From positions 1 through 64,000 of the forward strand of contig JAICQQ010000006.1 in the NCBI GenBank assembly GCA_025937785.1: 64,000 bases of DNA, in the 5' to 3' direction. Under the pieces are notes generated by a model, which worked only from the letters and a program-made list of their open reading frames with translations, was not told the DNA's origin and made no database searches. Below, in pieces: positions 19,852 through 31,034 of this stretch (position 1 is its first letter; each line of letters opens with the position of its first letter). Source of the DNA: Polyangiaceae bacterium (GTDB lineage Bacteria > Myxococcota_A > Polyangia > Polyangiales > Polyangiaceae). The position numbers were made by a program, and so were the translations under genes.

Positions 19852-21573
19852 GTGGAATCCGACAAGCACTCGAGCCCAACGACTCACGGCGACTCGGCAG
19901 AAACGCTAGAACAGCGCCTGGAGCGCTTCGAGCTGCTCTATCGAGTCGGGATCGCACTCTCGGCCGAACACAACACCGATCGCTTGATCGAAATGATCTT
20001 GGTCGAGGCCCAAAAGCTGTGCAACGCCGACGGCGGCACCTTGTACCTGGTGAACGAGTCTCGAGAGCTCTCTTTCGCAATCTTGCGGACCGACTCGCTC
20101 CACGTCGCGCTCGGTGGCACGACGGGCATACCCATCGACCTGCCACCCATTCCACTCCGGGACCCCGCCACGGGCAACCCCAACAAGCAGAACGTGGCGA
20201 GCTACGCCACCTGGCTCAAGCGCTCGGTCAACATCGAAGACGCCTATGACGCGAAGGGTTTCGACTTTTCCGGCATGAAAAGCTTCGACACGCGTAACGG
20301 CTACCGATCGCGATCCTTCCTGACGATCCCGCTCGCGACCAACGAAGGCATCGTGATCGGAGTGATCCAGCTGATCAATGCGCGGGACGAGGCTGGCAAC
20401 GTCAAGGCGTTCTCGAAAGAGAATCAGCGCGTCGTCGAGGCCCTCTGCTCGCAAGCGGCGATCGCCCTGTACAACCAGCTGCTGCTCGACGATCAGCGAC
20501 GTCTGTTGGAGAGCTTCATCAAGTTGATCGCCTCCGCCATCGACGCGAAGAGCCCCTACACCGGCGCCCACTGCGAGCGGGTGCCGATTCTCACCGAGAT
20601 GCTCGCGCGCTCGGTGTGCAACGCCAGCGAGGGCCCGTTCGCCAGTTTCACGTTGAGCGACGAGGAGTGGTACGAGCTGCAGATCGCTGCCTGGCTCCAC
20701 GACTGCGGCAAGATCACGACCCCGGTTCACGTGATGGACAAGGCCACCAAGCTCGAGACCATCTCCGATCGCATCGACAGCGTGCGCGCGCGTTTCGAAA
20801 TCTTGAAGCGCGACGCGGAAATCGCCGCCTTGAAGCGGCGGCTCGAGGGTGGCAACGACGACGACGGCTCACTGGCGGCGGAGCACGCGCGCCTGGACGC
20901 GGATCTCGCTTTCCTGGAGGCCTCGAACATCGGGGGTGAGTTCTTGTCACCGGACAAGCAAGCGCGGATCGCCGAAATCGGATCTCGCCACGTCACGTTG
21001 GGCGGGCAAAGCCGCCCGCTTTTGTCTGAAGACGAGATCTCCAATCTGTCGATCTCGAAGGGCACGCTGCTACCGAGCGAGCGGCTCATCATCAACGGGC
21101 ACATGGTGCAAACCGTCAAGATGCTCGAGGCGCTGCCGTTCCCGAGCAACCTCAGGCGTGTCCCCGAATATGCGGGCGGGCACCACGAGAAGATGGATGG
21201 AACCGGCTACCCGAAGGGCTTGTTCGCCGGCGACATGTCCATCCCGGCGCGTATCATGGCGATCGCTGACGTGTTCGAGGCGCTGACTGCGGACGATCGG
21301 CCCTACAAGAAGGCGAAGAAGCTGTCCGAAACCATGCGCATCATGGGTTTCATGAAGCGCGACAACCACCTCGATCCAGAGCTGTTCGATCACTTCGTAC
21401 GCGGCGAGGTGTACCTCGAGTATGCACGGCGTTTCTTGGCACCCCACCTGATCGACGAGGTCGACGTCGCGGCGTTGCTGGCGATCGAACCCAAGCCTTT
21501 CGAGCTCCCCGAGCAAGAGGTCCGCATGCAACGCTGGCGGAGCTTCCTCGCCGAATACGCGACCGGGCCGTGA
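19852..21573 (+). CDS. GAF domain plus HD-GYP-type phosphohydrolase
   Basis: GAF-like N-terminus; HDCGKITTP, then an insertion, then GGHHEKMDGTGYPKGL and DVFEALTADDRPYKK. GTG start. Confidence 0.9.
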   Translation: MESDKHSSPTTHGDSAETLEQRLERFELLYRVGIALSAEHNTDRLIEMILVEAQKLCNADGGTLYLVNESRELSFAILRTDSLHVALGGTTGIPIDLPPIPLRDPATGNPNKQNVASYATWLKRSVNIEDAYDAKGFDFSGMKSFDTRNGYRSRSFLTIPLATNEGIVIGVIQLINARDEAGNVKAFSKENQRVVEALCSQAAIALYNQLLLDDQRRLLESFIKLIASAIDAKSPYTGAHCERVPILTEMLARSVCNASEGPFASFTLSDEEWYELQIAAWLHDCGKITTPVHVMDKATKLETISDRIDSVRARFEILKRDAEIAALKRRLEGGNDDDGSLAAEHARLDADLAFLEASNIGGEFLSPDKQARIAEIGSRHVTLGGQSRPLLSEDEISNLSISKGTLLPSERLIINGHMVQTVKMLEALPFPSNLRRVPEYAGGHHEKMDGTGYPKGLFAGDMSIPARIMAIADVFEALTADDRPYKKAKKLSETMRIMGFMKRDNHLDPELFDHFVRGEVYLEYARRFLAPHLIDEVDVAALLAIEPKPFELPEQEVRMQRWRSFLAEYATGP

Positions 21574-21633
21574 GCACGGCACCGGGCCGTGAGCACTGCG
21601 CACGCTCCCGGTTCGAGCTCGAGCGCGGCCTGC

Positions 21634-22128
21634 TCAGGGCCCCTCGCCCGCCTGTCCCGCCGAACCCGTGACGGCGCCCATGCCGCCAGTGCCGGCAGTC
21701 CCCCCCGCCCCGCCGGTACTCGTGGTGGCCCCGCCAGTTCCGCCGGTGGCCGTGGTGGCCGAGCCGCCGCTCGCGCTGGTAGCCTCGCTGCCCCCGGCTG
21801 AAGGCACGCTGCCGCCCGCACCGCTCGAGCCACCGGCGCTCGAGTCGGAAGCACCCGCTGCGCCCGCTTCGCCGGCCGCGCCCGCGTCACCGGCAGCGCC
21901 CCCAGCGCCACGGGGACAAGCGCACGCCGACCAACCGACGCCGGCGCCGAGGCAGGTCTGGGTGGCCTCGGTCGTGCACTCCCGCGCTCCTGCGCAGGAC
22001 CGGGTGTCGCCGAGGTCACAATCGAAGTCGAGCGGCGGCGGCTCTTTAGATGGCGGGGAATCGGAGCCGCAGGCACCCGCCATCCCGAGAGCCAAGACCG
22101 CCGCCAGAGCCAGCCTTCGTGCGCGCAT
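21634..22128 (-). CDS. G/A/S-rich lipoprotein
   Basis: MRARRLALAAVLALGMAGACGSD lipobox, then a low-complexity tail. Confidence 0.6.
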   Translation of the reverse strand: MRARRLALAAVLALGMAGACGSDSPPSKEPPPLDFDCDLGDTRSCAGARECTTEATQTCLGAGVGWSACACPRGAGGAAGDAGAAGEAGAAGASDSSAGGSSGAGGSVPSAGGSEATSASGGSATTATGGTGGATTSTGGAGGTAGTGGMGAVTGSAGQAGEGP

Positions 22129-22315
22129 CCCCTAACTCTAGCCAGACCCAGCCGACGAGACCAGCCCGCCCCTACCCGCGCCGGGTGACTACGACGCTAC
22201 GCGCCCACCTCGCCCCCGCTGCGCCGGGCGATGCAGATTGACTTCGGGGGTAGGCCGTGGAGTGCTGATTGCACGAGCTCCGCGGTGTTCTTGGCCTCGC
22301 GGGGCCACGTTCCTC

Positions 22316-24220
22316 ATGGTTCAGCTCGTCGGGTATTTGCTCTGCGTCGTCGGGGCGCTGGCTGGTTTCGCGTACCTGGCGCGCGGCAGCGGCTGGCGCC
22401 TCGGCGCTACGCTTCTGGTGCTGCTCCAGGCTGGTCTCGTGCTCTTGGCGCTGGCCAAACCGAGCGCACCGGACCCCACCCCAGGCCTACCCGTGGCCGC
22501 GCGCTCCGACGGTTACGTCACTTCGGCGGCCTGCCGCAGCTGTCACCCCGGCGAGTACGCCTCGTGGCACAGGAGCTTTCACCGCAGCATGACCGAAGTC
22601 GCGAGCGAAACGAGCGTGCGTGCCCCATGGCAGGGGGAACGCTTGGTGTGGCGCGAGCGCAGCTACGAGTTGTTGCGCAAAGGCCCGGAGTTCTGGGTAT
22701 CGCTGCCCGATCCTGACGCGGCTGCGCCGACACGCGCCGCACGAGCCCTCGTACCCCAAGTGGAGCGCCGGGTGGTCATGGTCACCGGCTCGCATCACTA
22801 TCAAGCGTATTGGGTTCGAGGCGGGCGCGGCAACGAGCTCTTGCAGTTCCCGTTCGTCTATCACTTCGAGAGTCAGCGATTCATCCCTCGCGACGACGCT
22901 TTCTTGCAGCCGCCGGATGCGCCGCATCACACCGCGCGCTGGAACTCCAACTGCATCCAGTGCCACGCGGTAGCGGGCGAACCGAGGCACGATCTCAAGA
23001 GCGATCGCTTCGACACCACGGTGGTCGAACTCGGGATAGCCTGTGAAGCATGCCACGGCCCCGCGCTCGAGCACGTGCGCCACTATCGCAACCCGCTGGC
23101 ACGCTACACCGCGGAGACGGAGGGGACCGCGGATGCAACGATCGTGAACCCCGCGAAGCTCGCGCCGGCTCGGAGCGCCGAGGTGTGCGGCCAGTGCCAC
23201 GCCTACTTCGTGCCGCTGGATGCGGAGGGCTGGTGGCAGAACGGGTTCACAGGTTCGTACACCCCCGGCGCAGAGCTCGGGTCATCGCGCCTGATCTTGG
23301 AGTACGAAACGGAGATCGACCGCGAGAACCCGCTCGTCAGCGCCAGCCTCGAGAGCATCTTCTTTGCCGACGGGACCATCCGCGTCGGCGGACGCGAGTA
23401 CAACGGCCTGCTGCGGTCGCCGTGCTACGAACGCGCGCCGCCCGGCCAGGCCATGACCTGCCTGAGCTGTCACGAGCTCCACGGAGACACGCAGGCGAGC
23501 ACGGGGCGCCCCGCCGATCAACTAAAGCCCGAAGCACGATCTGGCGCCCACTGCCTCGAATGCCACGCATCGATCGGGGAAGCGCTCGAGGAACACACGC
23601 ATCACCGCGCGACGTCCAGCGGTAGCGACTGCTACAATTGCCACATGCCGTACACGACGTACGCGCTGTTCAAGGGCATTCGCTCTCATCGAATCACCTC
23701 GCCGAACGCCGAGGCGACGCACCGCTCAGGCACCCTGAACGCCTGCAATCTGTGTCATCTGGATCGCAGCCTGACCTGGACCGCGACGGCGCTCGAGCGC
23801 TGGTACGGGCAGCCTGCCCCCGAGCTTACAGGCGCCGAAGCCGAACTGCCTCACGCCGCGCTCGGCCTCTTGCGCGGCGACGCGGCCACTCGAGTGCTCT
23901 CGGCGTACGGCATGGGCTGGGACATCGCCCAGCAGGTCTCGGGCAACGACTGGCAGGCTCCCCTGCTCGCCGAGCTGCTCGATGACCCTTACTCGGCGGT
24001 ACGCTTCGTGGCGCATCGGTCGCTCCGCACGCTGCCTGGATTCGACAAACACACCTACGACTTTCTGGCTCCCCCTCACGAACGGCGACGCCAACGCGCC
24101 GAGGTGCGTCGCCTCGCCCGCGCGCGTACCGGCAAGCGCGCGCCTTTCGTCATCGACGAGGCCGTGGTACTGCGAGAGTTGGCGCGCAGGGACGACACCC
24201 CAATCAGCATCTCGGAATGA
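22316..24220 (+). CDS. Membrane-anchored octaheme cytochrome c with C-terminal HEAT-like region
   Basis: Eight CXXCH motifs: CRSCH, CIQCH, CEACH, CGQCH, CLSCH, CLECH, CYNCH, CNLCH; two N-terminal TM segments. Confidence 0.9.
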   Translation: MVQLVGYLLCVVGALAGFAYLARGSGWRLGATLLVLLQAGLVLLALAKPSAPDPTPGLPVAARSDGYVTSAACRSCHPGEYASWHRSFHRSMTEVASETSVRAPWQGERLVWRERSYELLRKGPEFWVSLPDPDAAAPTRAARALVPQVERRVVMVTGSHHYQAYWVRGGRGNELLQFPFVYHFESQRFIPRDDAFLQPPDAPHHTARWNSNCIQCHAVAGEPRHDLKSDRFDTTVVELGIACEACHGPALEHVRHYRNPLARYTAETEGTADATIVNPAKLAPARSAEVCGQCHAYFVPLDAEGWWQNGFTGSYTPGAELGSSRLILEYETEIDRENPLVSASLESIFFADGTIRVGGREYNGLLRSPCYERAPPGQAMTCLSCHELHGDTQASTGRPADQLKPEARSGAHCLECHASIGEALEEHTHHRATSSGSDCYNCHMPYTTYALFKGIRSHRITSPNAEATHRSGTLNACNLCHLDRSLTWTATALERWYGQPAPELTGAEAELPHAALGLLRGDAATRVLSAYGMGWDIAQQVSGNDWQAPLLAELLDDPYSAVRFVAHRSLRTLPGFDKHTYDFLAPPHERRRQRAEVRRLARARTGKRAPFVIDEAVVLRELARRDDTPISISE

Positions 24221-24229
24221 GCGAATCGA

Positions 24230-24679
24230 ATGAGCGAATCGAATGAGCCGGCCGCCACGGGCGATACCCTCCGCGCGCTTCGCCGCCGTCATCTTCGGTT
24301 CGGGTGGTACGCGCTGCTCGGTTTCTTGGCGCTGGGCGCGGCCCTCGAAGGCCTGCACGGATTCAAGGCCGGGTTCTACCTCGACGTGACCCACGAAACG
24401 CGGCGGCTCATGTGGCGGCTGGCGCACGCCCACGGAACCTTGCTCGCGCTCGTCAACGTCGCGTTCGCGCTCAGCCTCGAAGCCCTGACGGAGCAGGAGC
24501 CCGCGCGCTTGCGCTTCGCTTCCGCGTGCTTGCTGATCGGCGCGCTGCTGGTACCGCTCGGCTTCTTCGCGGGTGGCGTGTTCGCCAAGAACGGCGATCC
24601 CGAGCTCTTCGTGCTGCTCGTCCCCCTCGGCGCCCTGCTCTTGTTCCTGGGCGTTCTGCAGGTCGCTCGCCGCACCTGA
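24230..24679 (+). CDS. Small 4-TM-like membrane protein linked to the cytochrome gene
   Basis: Starts 10 bp after the cytochrome stop; hydrophobic segments; conserved-looking HAHGTLLALVN. Confidence 0.75.
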   Translation: MSESNEPAATGDTLRALRRRHLRFGWYALLGFLALGAALEGLHGFKAGFYLDVTHETRRLMWRLAHAHGTLLALVNVAFALSLEALTEQEPARLRFASACLLIGALLVPLGFFAGGVFAKNGDPELFVLLVPLGALLLFLGVLQVARRT

Positions 24680-24770
24680 TTGGCGGGTGGCGAGCCAGCA
24701 CTGCGAGCGATGCAGCCCGTGCTCGTCGCCTCATACTGACGAGCCACGCGGCCGTACTCTTTAGAGGCTA

Positions 24771-26276
<1,506 letters not shown>

Positions 26277-26368
26277 CTGCTACGAAAATAGCACCAGGTC
26301 GGGCTCGAAATACACAGGTATTGCCGCCAAAGGTCGCGGGTCAGCGCCGCCCGGGCCTGGTACGCACG

Positions 26369-27259
26369 TCACCCGGGCGTCGCACTGACGTCGAGATCCC
26401 AACCGTCGAGCGCCGCGAACGAAGCCGTCGCCGAAAAACGGCCTCCGGCGTCTTCACCGATGAACGCCAGCGACGTGGCCGGGTCGTGCGTGAAGAACAA
26501 CCCTACCCGATCGCCGAGCGCTCGCTCGTACAGCGCCCGCTTTTCGTCGATCAGCCGTTCGGGGAAGCGATCGTAACCCATGGTGATGGGCAAGTGCAGC
26601 CATGGCACTCCGGGGATCAGATCAGCGCAAAACACGAGCTGACCCTGGGCTCCCACGACGAAGGTGTGCAACATGCCGGGCGTGTGTCCGTCGCTCTGCC
26701 AGAACCGAAAACTCGCACCCAGCACGTCGCATGTTTCGGCGCGCTCGCGCACGACCTCGAGCCGCCCCGATCGCTCGAGCAATTCCGGCAGGCCGGGGAT
26801 GAATGAAGCGCGGTCGCGCAGGTGCGGGGCGCGGGCGCGCTCGAGCGCGGTTTGCCCCACGACGTAACGCGCACGGGGGAACAGGAGCTCGGGCGGTTGC
26901 CCCTCGCGGAATGGCGAGAGCAGTCCGCCGGCGTGGTCGAAATGCAAGTGGCTCAGCACGACGGCGTCGATCTCGGTGTGATCGACGCCCGCGGCTTTCA
27001 GCGACCCGAGCAGCACGTGCTCGTCCTCGACGACCCCGTAACGCTCCTTCAGCTTCGGTTCGAAGAACACGCCGATGCCCGTCTCGAGCAGGACCTTCCT
27101 GGCGTCCTGCTCGATCAAAAGGGCGCGGCACACCAACGGCACGCGCCCTAACTCGTCCGGGGGCAACCACTTCTGCCACAACGCGCGCGGCGCGTTGCCG
27201 AACATGGCGCCCCCGTCGAGGCGTTGGCTGTTACCGAGGATGGAGCTGACCCGGAGCAT
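26369..27259 (-). CDS. MBL-fold metallo-hydrolase (lactonase-like)
   Basis: [33 protein letters not shown]. Confidence 0.88.
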   Translation of the reverse strand: MLRVSSILGNSQRLDGGAMFGNAPRALWQKWLPPDELGRVPLVCRALLIEQDARKVLLETGIGVFFEPKLKERYGVVEDEHVLLGSLKAAGVDHTEIDAVVLSHLHFDHAGGLLSPFREGQPPELLFPRARYVVGQTALERARAPHLRDRASFIPGLPELLERSGRLEVVRERAETCDVLGASFRFWQSDGHTPGMLHTFVVGAQGQLVFCADLIPGVPWLHLPITMGYDRFPERLIDEKRALYERALGDRVGLFFTHDPATSLAFIGEDAGGRFSATASFAALDGWDLDVSATPG

Positions 27260-27265
27260 CCTGAC

Positions 27266-29239
27266 TCACTCCGCGGCGCGCGGCGCTGTTTGCACGCTGG
27301 CGACGAAGTCGTCGACGGTGAGCTCGACTTGAGACCCATCGTCGCGCGAACGCACGTTGATCGTCCCCGCAGCTTGCTCCTTTTCGCCGACTACGATCAC
27401 GAAAGGCACCTTGCTCAGGCTCGCCTGACGGATCTTGTACGAGACGCGGTCGTCCGTCAGGTTGGTGTCGCAGCGCAAGCCTGCGTCGAGCAGCCGTTCG
27501 CTGACGCTCTTGGCGTACTCCGCGAACTTGTCGCTCACGGGGATCACCGTCACCTGTACCGGTGCGAGCCACATCGGGAACGCGCCCGCGTAGTTCTCGA
27601 TGATGATGCCCAAGAACCGCTCGAGGCTGCCGTAGCAGGCGCGATGAATCATCACCGGCGTGTGCTTGCCGCCGTCGGCTCCCACGTACTTCAGGTCGAA
27701 GCGATCAGGCATCGAGAAATCGAGCTGGATCGTGCCACACTGCCACGAGCGCTTCAGAACATCGCGGATGTGAAAATCGATCTTCGGCCCGTAGAACGCG
27801 CCGTCGCCAGGGTTCAGCTGGTACTCGACGCCCTTCTCGGTCAGTGCCTTCTTCAGCGCCGACTCCGCCTTCTCCCACATTTCGTCGCTACCGATGCTCT
27901 TTGCGGGGCGCGTCGACAGCTCGATGCGTACGTCGGTAAGGTCGAAAGCGCCGTAGACCTCTTTGAAGAAGTCGATCAGCATCTTGATCTCGCTGCCGAT
28001 CTGATCCGGAGTGCAGAAGTGGTGCGCGTCGTCCTGCGTGAACGCCTGCACGCGGAACAAACCGTGACGCACGCCGCTGAGCTCGCGGCGGTGCACCAGG
28101 CCCATCTCGGCGATACGCAGGGGCAGCTCTCGGTGCGAGTGCAACTTGCTCTTGTACGCTACGCAATGCCCAGGACAGTTCATGGGCTTGACCGCCATCG
28201 GCCGATCTTCCTCCACGTTGTCCAGAATTACGTCGTCGTGGCCTTCTTCGCGCAGCTTGAGCTTCGTGAAGAACATGTTCTCGAGGTAGTTCTGGTAATG
28301 TCCGGAGCGGTGCCAGAGCTGCTCGCTCAAGATGATGGGCGTCTTCACCTCGACGTAGCCGCGGCGACGCAACATGCCGCGCATGTAGTCGACTAGCGAG
28401 TTGAATAGTATCGTGCCCTTCGGCAGATAGAACGGGAACCCGGGGGCGTCCTCGTCGAAGGTGAACAGCTCCAACCGTTCACCGAGAACACGATGGTCGC
28501 GTTTCTTCGCTTCCTCCAGCGCGTGCAGGTAGTCCTTCAGCTCTTGCTTGCTGAAGAACGCAGTGCCGTATACCCGCACCAGCTGCTCGCGGCTGGCATC
28601 AGCGCGCCAGTAGGCGCCTGACACTTTGGTCAGCTTCGTGTTGGCGAGCCATCCCGTATTCGGAACGTGCGGACCACGGCACAGATCGATGAATTCTCCG
28701 TGGCGATAGAAGCTCATCTCGTCCCCGCGCTCGAGGATGCCGTCGATGAGCTCGCGCTTGAACTTGTTGGCGCCCCCGTCGATCGCCTTGTACTTCGCGA
28801 AGTACTCGTCGTGCCCGTCGGACACGCAGCGTTCGAAAGGATACGCGGCCTTGGCCAGCCGCTGCATCTCCGCCTCGATCGCGGGGAAGTCGTCGGGCGT
28901 GATTTTGCCTTCGGGCAGGAAGATGTCGTAGTAAAAGCCATCCTCTACCACGGGACCGATGGTGAGCTGAGCCTTCGGGAACACCCGTAAGATCGCGTCA
29001 GCCATCAAGTGGGCGGCCGAGTGACGCATCACCTCGAGCGCCTCGGGATCGCTCTTCGTCACGATCGCGACTTCGTCGCCGTCGGCGAGCTTGGCAGACA
29101 GATCTTTGAGCACGCCGTTGACCTTCGCGGCTACGGCGGCCTTGGCCAGTCCGGGACCGATCTGAGCCGCCAGCGCCGCCGCGGAGGCGTTGTCGTCGAG
29201 CTCGCGCGCACTCCCATCCGGGAGCTTTATCTGAAGCAT
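27266..29239 (-). CDS. thrS: Threonyl-tRNA synthetase
   Basis: TGS-like N-terminus, RHSAAHLMADAI, MNCPGHCVAYKSKLHSHRELPLRIAEMG. Confidence 0.97.
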   Translation of the reverse strand: MLQIKLPDGSARELDDNASAAALAAQIGPGLAKAAVAAKVNGVLKDLSAKLADGDEVAIVTKSDPEALEVMRHSAAHLMADAILRVFPKAQLTIGPVVEDGFYYDIFLPEGKITPDDFPAIEAEMQRLAKAAYPFERCVSDGHDEYFAKYKAIDGGANKFKRELIDGILERGDEMSFYRHGEFIDLCRGPHVPNTGWLANTKLTKVSGAYWRADASREQLVRVYGTAFFSKQELKDYLHALEEAKKRDHRVLGERLELFTFDEDAPGFPFYLPKGTILFNSLVDYMRGMLRRRGYVEVKTPIILSEQLWHRSGHYQNYLENMFFTKLKLREEGHDDVILDNVEEDRPMAVKPMNCPGHCVAYKSKLHSHRELPLRIAEMGLVHRRELSGVRHGLFRVQAFTQDDAHHFCTPDQIGSEIKMLIDFFKEVYGAFDLTDVRIELSTRPAKSIGSDEMWEKAESALKKALTEKGVEYQLNPGDGAFYGPKIDFHIRDVLKRSWQCGTIQLDFSMPDRFDLKYVGADGGKHTPVMIHRACYGSLERFLGIIIENYAGAFPMWLAPVQVTVIPVSDKFAEYAKSVSERLLDAGLRCDTNLTDDRVSYKIRQASLSKVPFVIVVGEKEQAAGTINVRSRDDGSQVELTVDDFVASVQTAPRAAE

Positions 29240-29401
29240 TTCGATTTTCCTTTCAGTCTGAAGCCGGTTACCCCCGACTTCGTGTGATTCACCCGACGGA
29301 AACCGCCCGTCGAGGCAACGGGATCAGACTAGCTCGGAAGCACGCCGGGGGCCAGCCCGACGGCAGACAGCGATGGTGACCAGGAAGCTGGGCGACGGGG
29401 C

Positions 29402-30145
29402 TCAGGACTTGCGAGAGCGGAGCTCGGCCTCGAGCTCACGCAGGCGCCGCTCCGCATCCTCGGCACGCTGGCGTTCCGTCTCGGCACGCTGGCGTTCCGT
29501 CTCGGCACGCTGTTGCTCATGCCGCAGCCGCTCGCGAGCCGTGGGCAACGGCTCACCGGCCGCATCTATCCAGCGCAGGAAGTTACCTTCGTATGCCGAC
29601 AGCTTTCCTGGGCGCAAACCCAGGCGCAGCTGCAAGCCGGCGACCGGGTAGTCACCGCGTGCGTCGGGCGGGACGGCGACGTAGTCCCGCGTCTCGACAT
29701 CCAGGCGATAAGCGTCGAGCTCTTCGGTGTCGGGGTCGAAGATGAAATACTCGGGGCAACGCCAAACGTTGGCATAGAGGCGCTTCTTGTCTTCGTGATC
29801 GACGCGGCGGGTCGATGGCGATGTGAGCTCGATGACCAGGTCGGGCAGCTTGCCCCCTTCTTCCCAAGCCACCCAGCTTTTGCGATGGCGCCACTCGGTA
29901 TCGAGCACCACGAACACGTCCGGACCACGAAAATCGTTCTTTTTGACCTGCAGCTCGCTGAAATACACGAACATGTTGCCGCCGACGTAGTAGTCGTCGC
30001 GCCCCGCCCAAGCATCCTCGAGCGAGTCGATCAGCAGGTTCATCTGCAGCCGGTGGCGCGGCGTGTCCATCGGCTCACCGTCTTCGCAGGGCAGCTCGTC
30101 CTGACCAGGCGGCAACTTCGGGGTGAGCGGATCGGGTTCGGTCAT
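29402..30145 (-). CDS. Uma2 family (DUF820) putative restriction endonuclease-like protein with coiled-coil tail
   Basis: GPDVFVVLD...PDLVIELTSPSTRRVDHEDKKRLYANVWRCPEYFIFDP. Confidence 0.9.
   Translation of the reverse strand: MTEPDPLTPKLPPGQDELPCEDGEPMDTPRHRLQMNLLIDSLEDAWAGRDDYYVGGNMFVYFSELQVKKNDFRGPDVFVVLDTEWRHRKSWVAWEEGGKLPDLVIELTSPSTRRVDHEDKKRLYANVWRCPEYFIFDPDTEELDAYRLDVETRDYVAVPPDARGDYPVAGLQLRLGLRPGKLSAYEGNFLRWIDAAGEPLPTARERLRHEQQRAETERQRAETERQRAEDAERRLRELEAELRSRKS
29461..29512. repeat. 21-bp tandem repeat (2.5 copies) inside the Uma2 gene
   Basis: CGGCACGCTGGCGTTCCGTCT at 29461-29481 and 29482-29502, partial 29503-29512; encodes RAETERQ heptads. Confidence 0.9.
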
Positions 30146-30240
30146 GGGCCCTCCGGCAGTGGCAATGTAGCATCGCCTCTCATCGGCTGGTAGCGGCGCG
30201 AGTTGCTGGGAATTGCGACTGCCGCTCGCCGCAGGTCCTC

Positions 30241-30291
30241 CGGCGCCGGCATTGCGACGGCGCCGGCATTGCGACGGCGCCGGCATTGCGA
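30241..30291. repeat. 17-bp tandem repeat, 3 perfect copies
   Basis: CGGCGCCGGCATTGCGA x3 at 30241-57, 30258-74, 30275-91. Confidence 0.95.
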
Positions 30292-30308
30292 CGGCAGCCC
30301 GATGCACT

Positions 30309-30728
30309 TCAGTCGCCGGACGAGGGCGGGACGCAGGCTTTGCCGCCCCGCGACCTCTCGACGAAGTCTATATTCGACGAACAGTTGGCTGCGTCAGCTT
30401 CCGGGCGGAAGTAGTTGCACTCGGGCTTGTTGCTGCAGCTCAGAAAACAGTAGTTATTGCCATCGTCGTGAACGACGCACGCCGAGCCTTGGGGGCAGTC
30501 CTGGTCGCCGGCGCAGTCGCTGACGCCACAGTACCCCGCCCGGAACTGCGTCAAGCATTCCGGCGCGGTCTCGGGGCAGTCGTCGTTCGAAGCGCAAGCA
30601 ATGCCGACGCCCTTCTGATGCGCTTCGCTCACGTCCTCGTCGTCGTCGTCTCCGCAGGCAGCCGCCAGCGCGATCGTCACGATGAGCAGGAGCTCGCGCG
30701 CTAGGCCTCCGCCCGCCATTGGTTTCAT
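30309..30728 (-). CDS. Cys-rich lipoprotein
   Basis: LLLIVTIALAAACGDDDDE lipobox followed by many Cys residues. Confidence 0.7.
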   Translation of the reverse strand: MKPMAGGGLARELLLIVTIALAAACGDDDDEDVSEAHQKGVGIACASNDDCPETAPECLTQFRAGYCGVSDCAGDQDCPQGSACVVHDDGNNYCFLSCSNKPECNYFRPEADAANCSSNIDFVERSRGGKACVPPSSGD

Positions 30729-31034
30729 GTCGGCAGGTTATTCCGAATCGAGGGCTGACACAAGAGAGCGCCCCTCCCCGATAAGGTGCCTCGTACGGTG
30801 GGCAGAAGCAGGCGTGCATCGAGTTCTTGTGGCGAGCTGCAGCACGGCGGACGGTGGCTGGTTCGATACGCTGTCGCTCGACACGTTTCTCCGCGTGGGC
30901 ACCGGTAACCGGCATTTCTGCGCGTGCGCGGCGACATCAAGCTGCCCTGTCTCGGTCAACAGGCTCGCCTGGAGACCGCGCACACCTTGTTTCGCTTGTG
31001 CTGGTGCGAGCGCCGTGCAACCCTCGCGACCGCA

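Noticed and set aside
27224-28396. 390-aa + ORF opposite thrS
   Set aside because: Antisense artifact of the thrS codon pattern.
30241-30291. Possible CRISPR-like array
   Set aside because: 17-bp units are directly adjacent with no spacers; a tandem repeat, not CRISPR.
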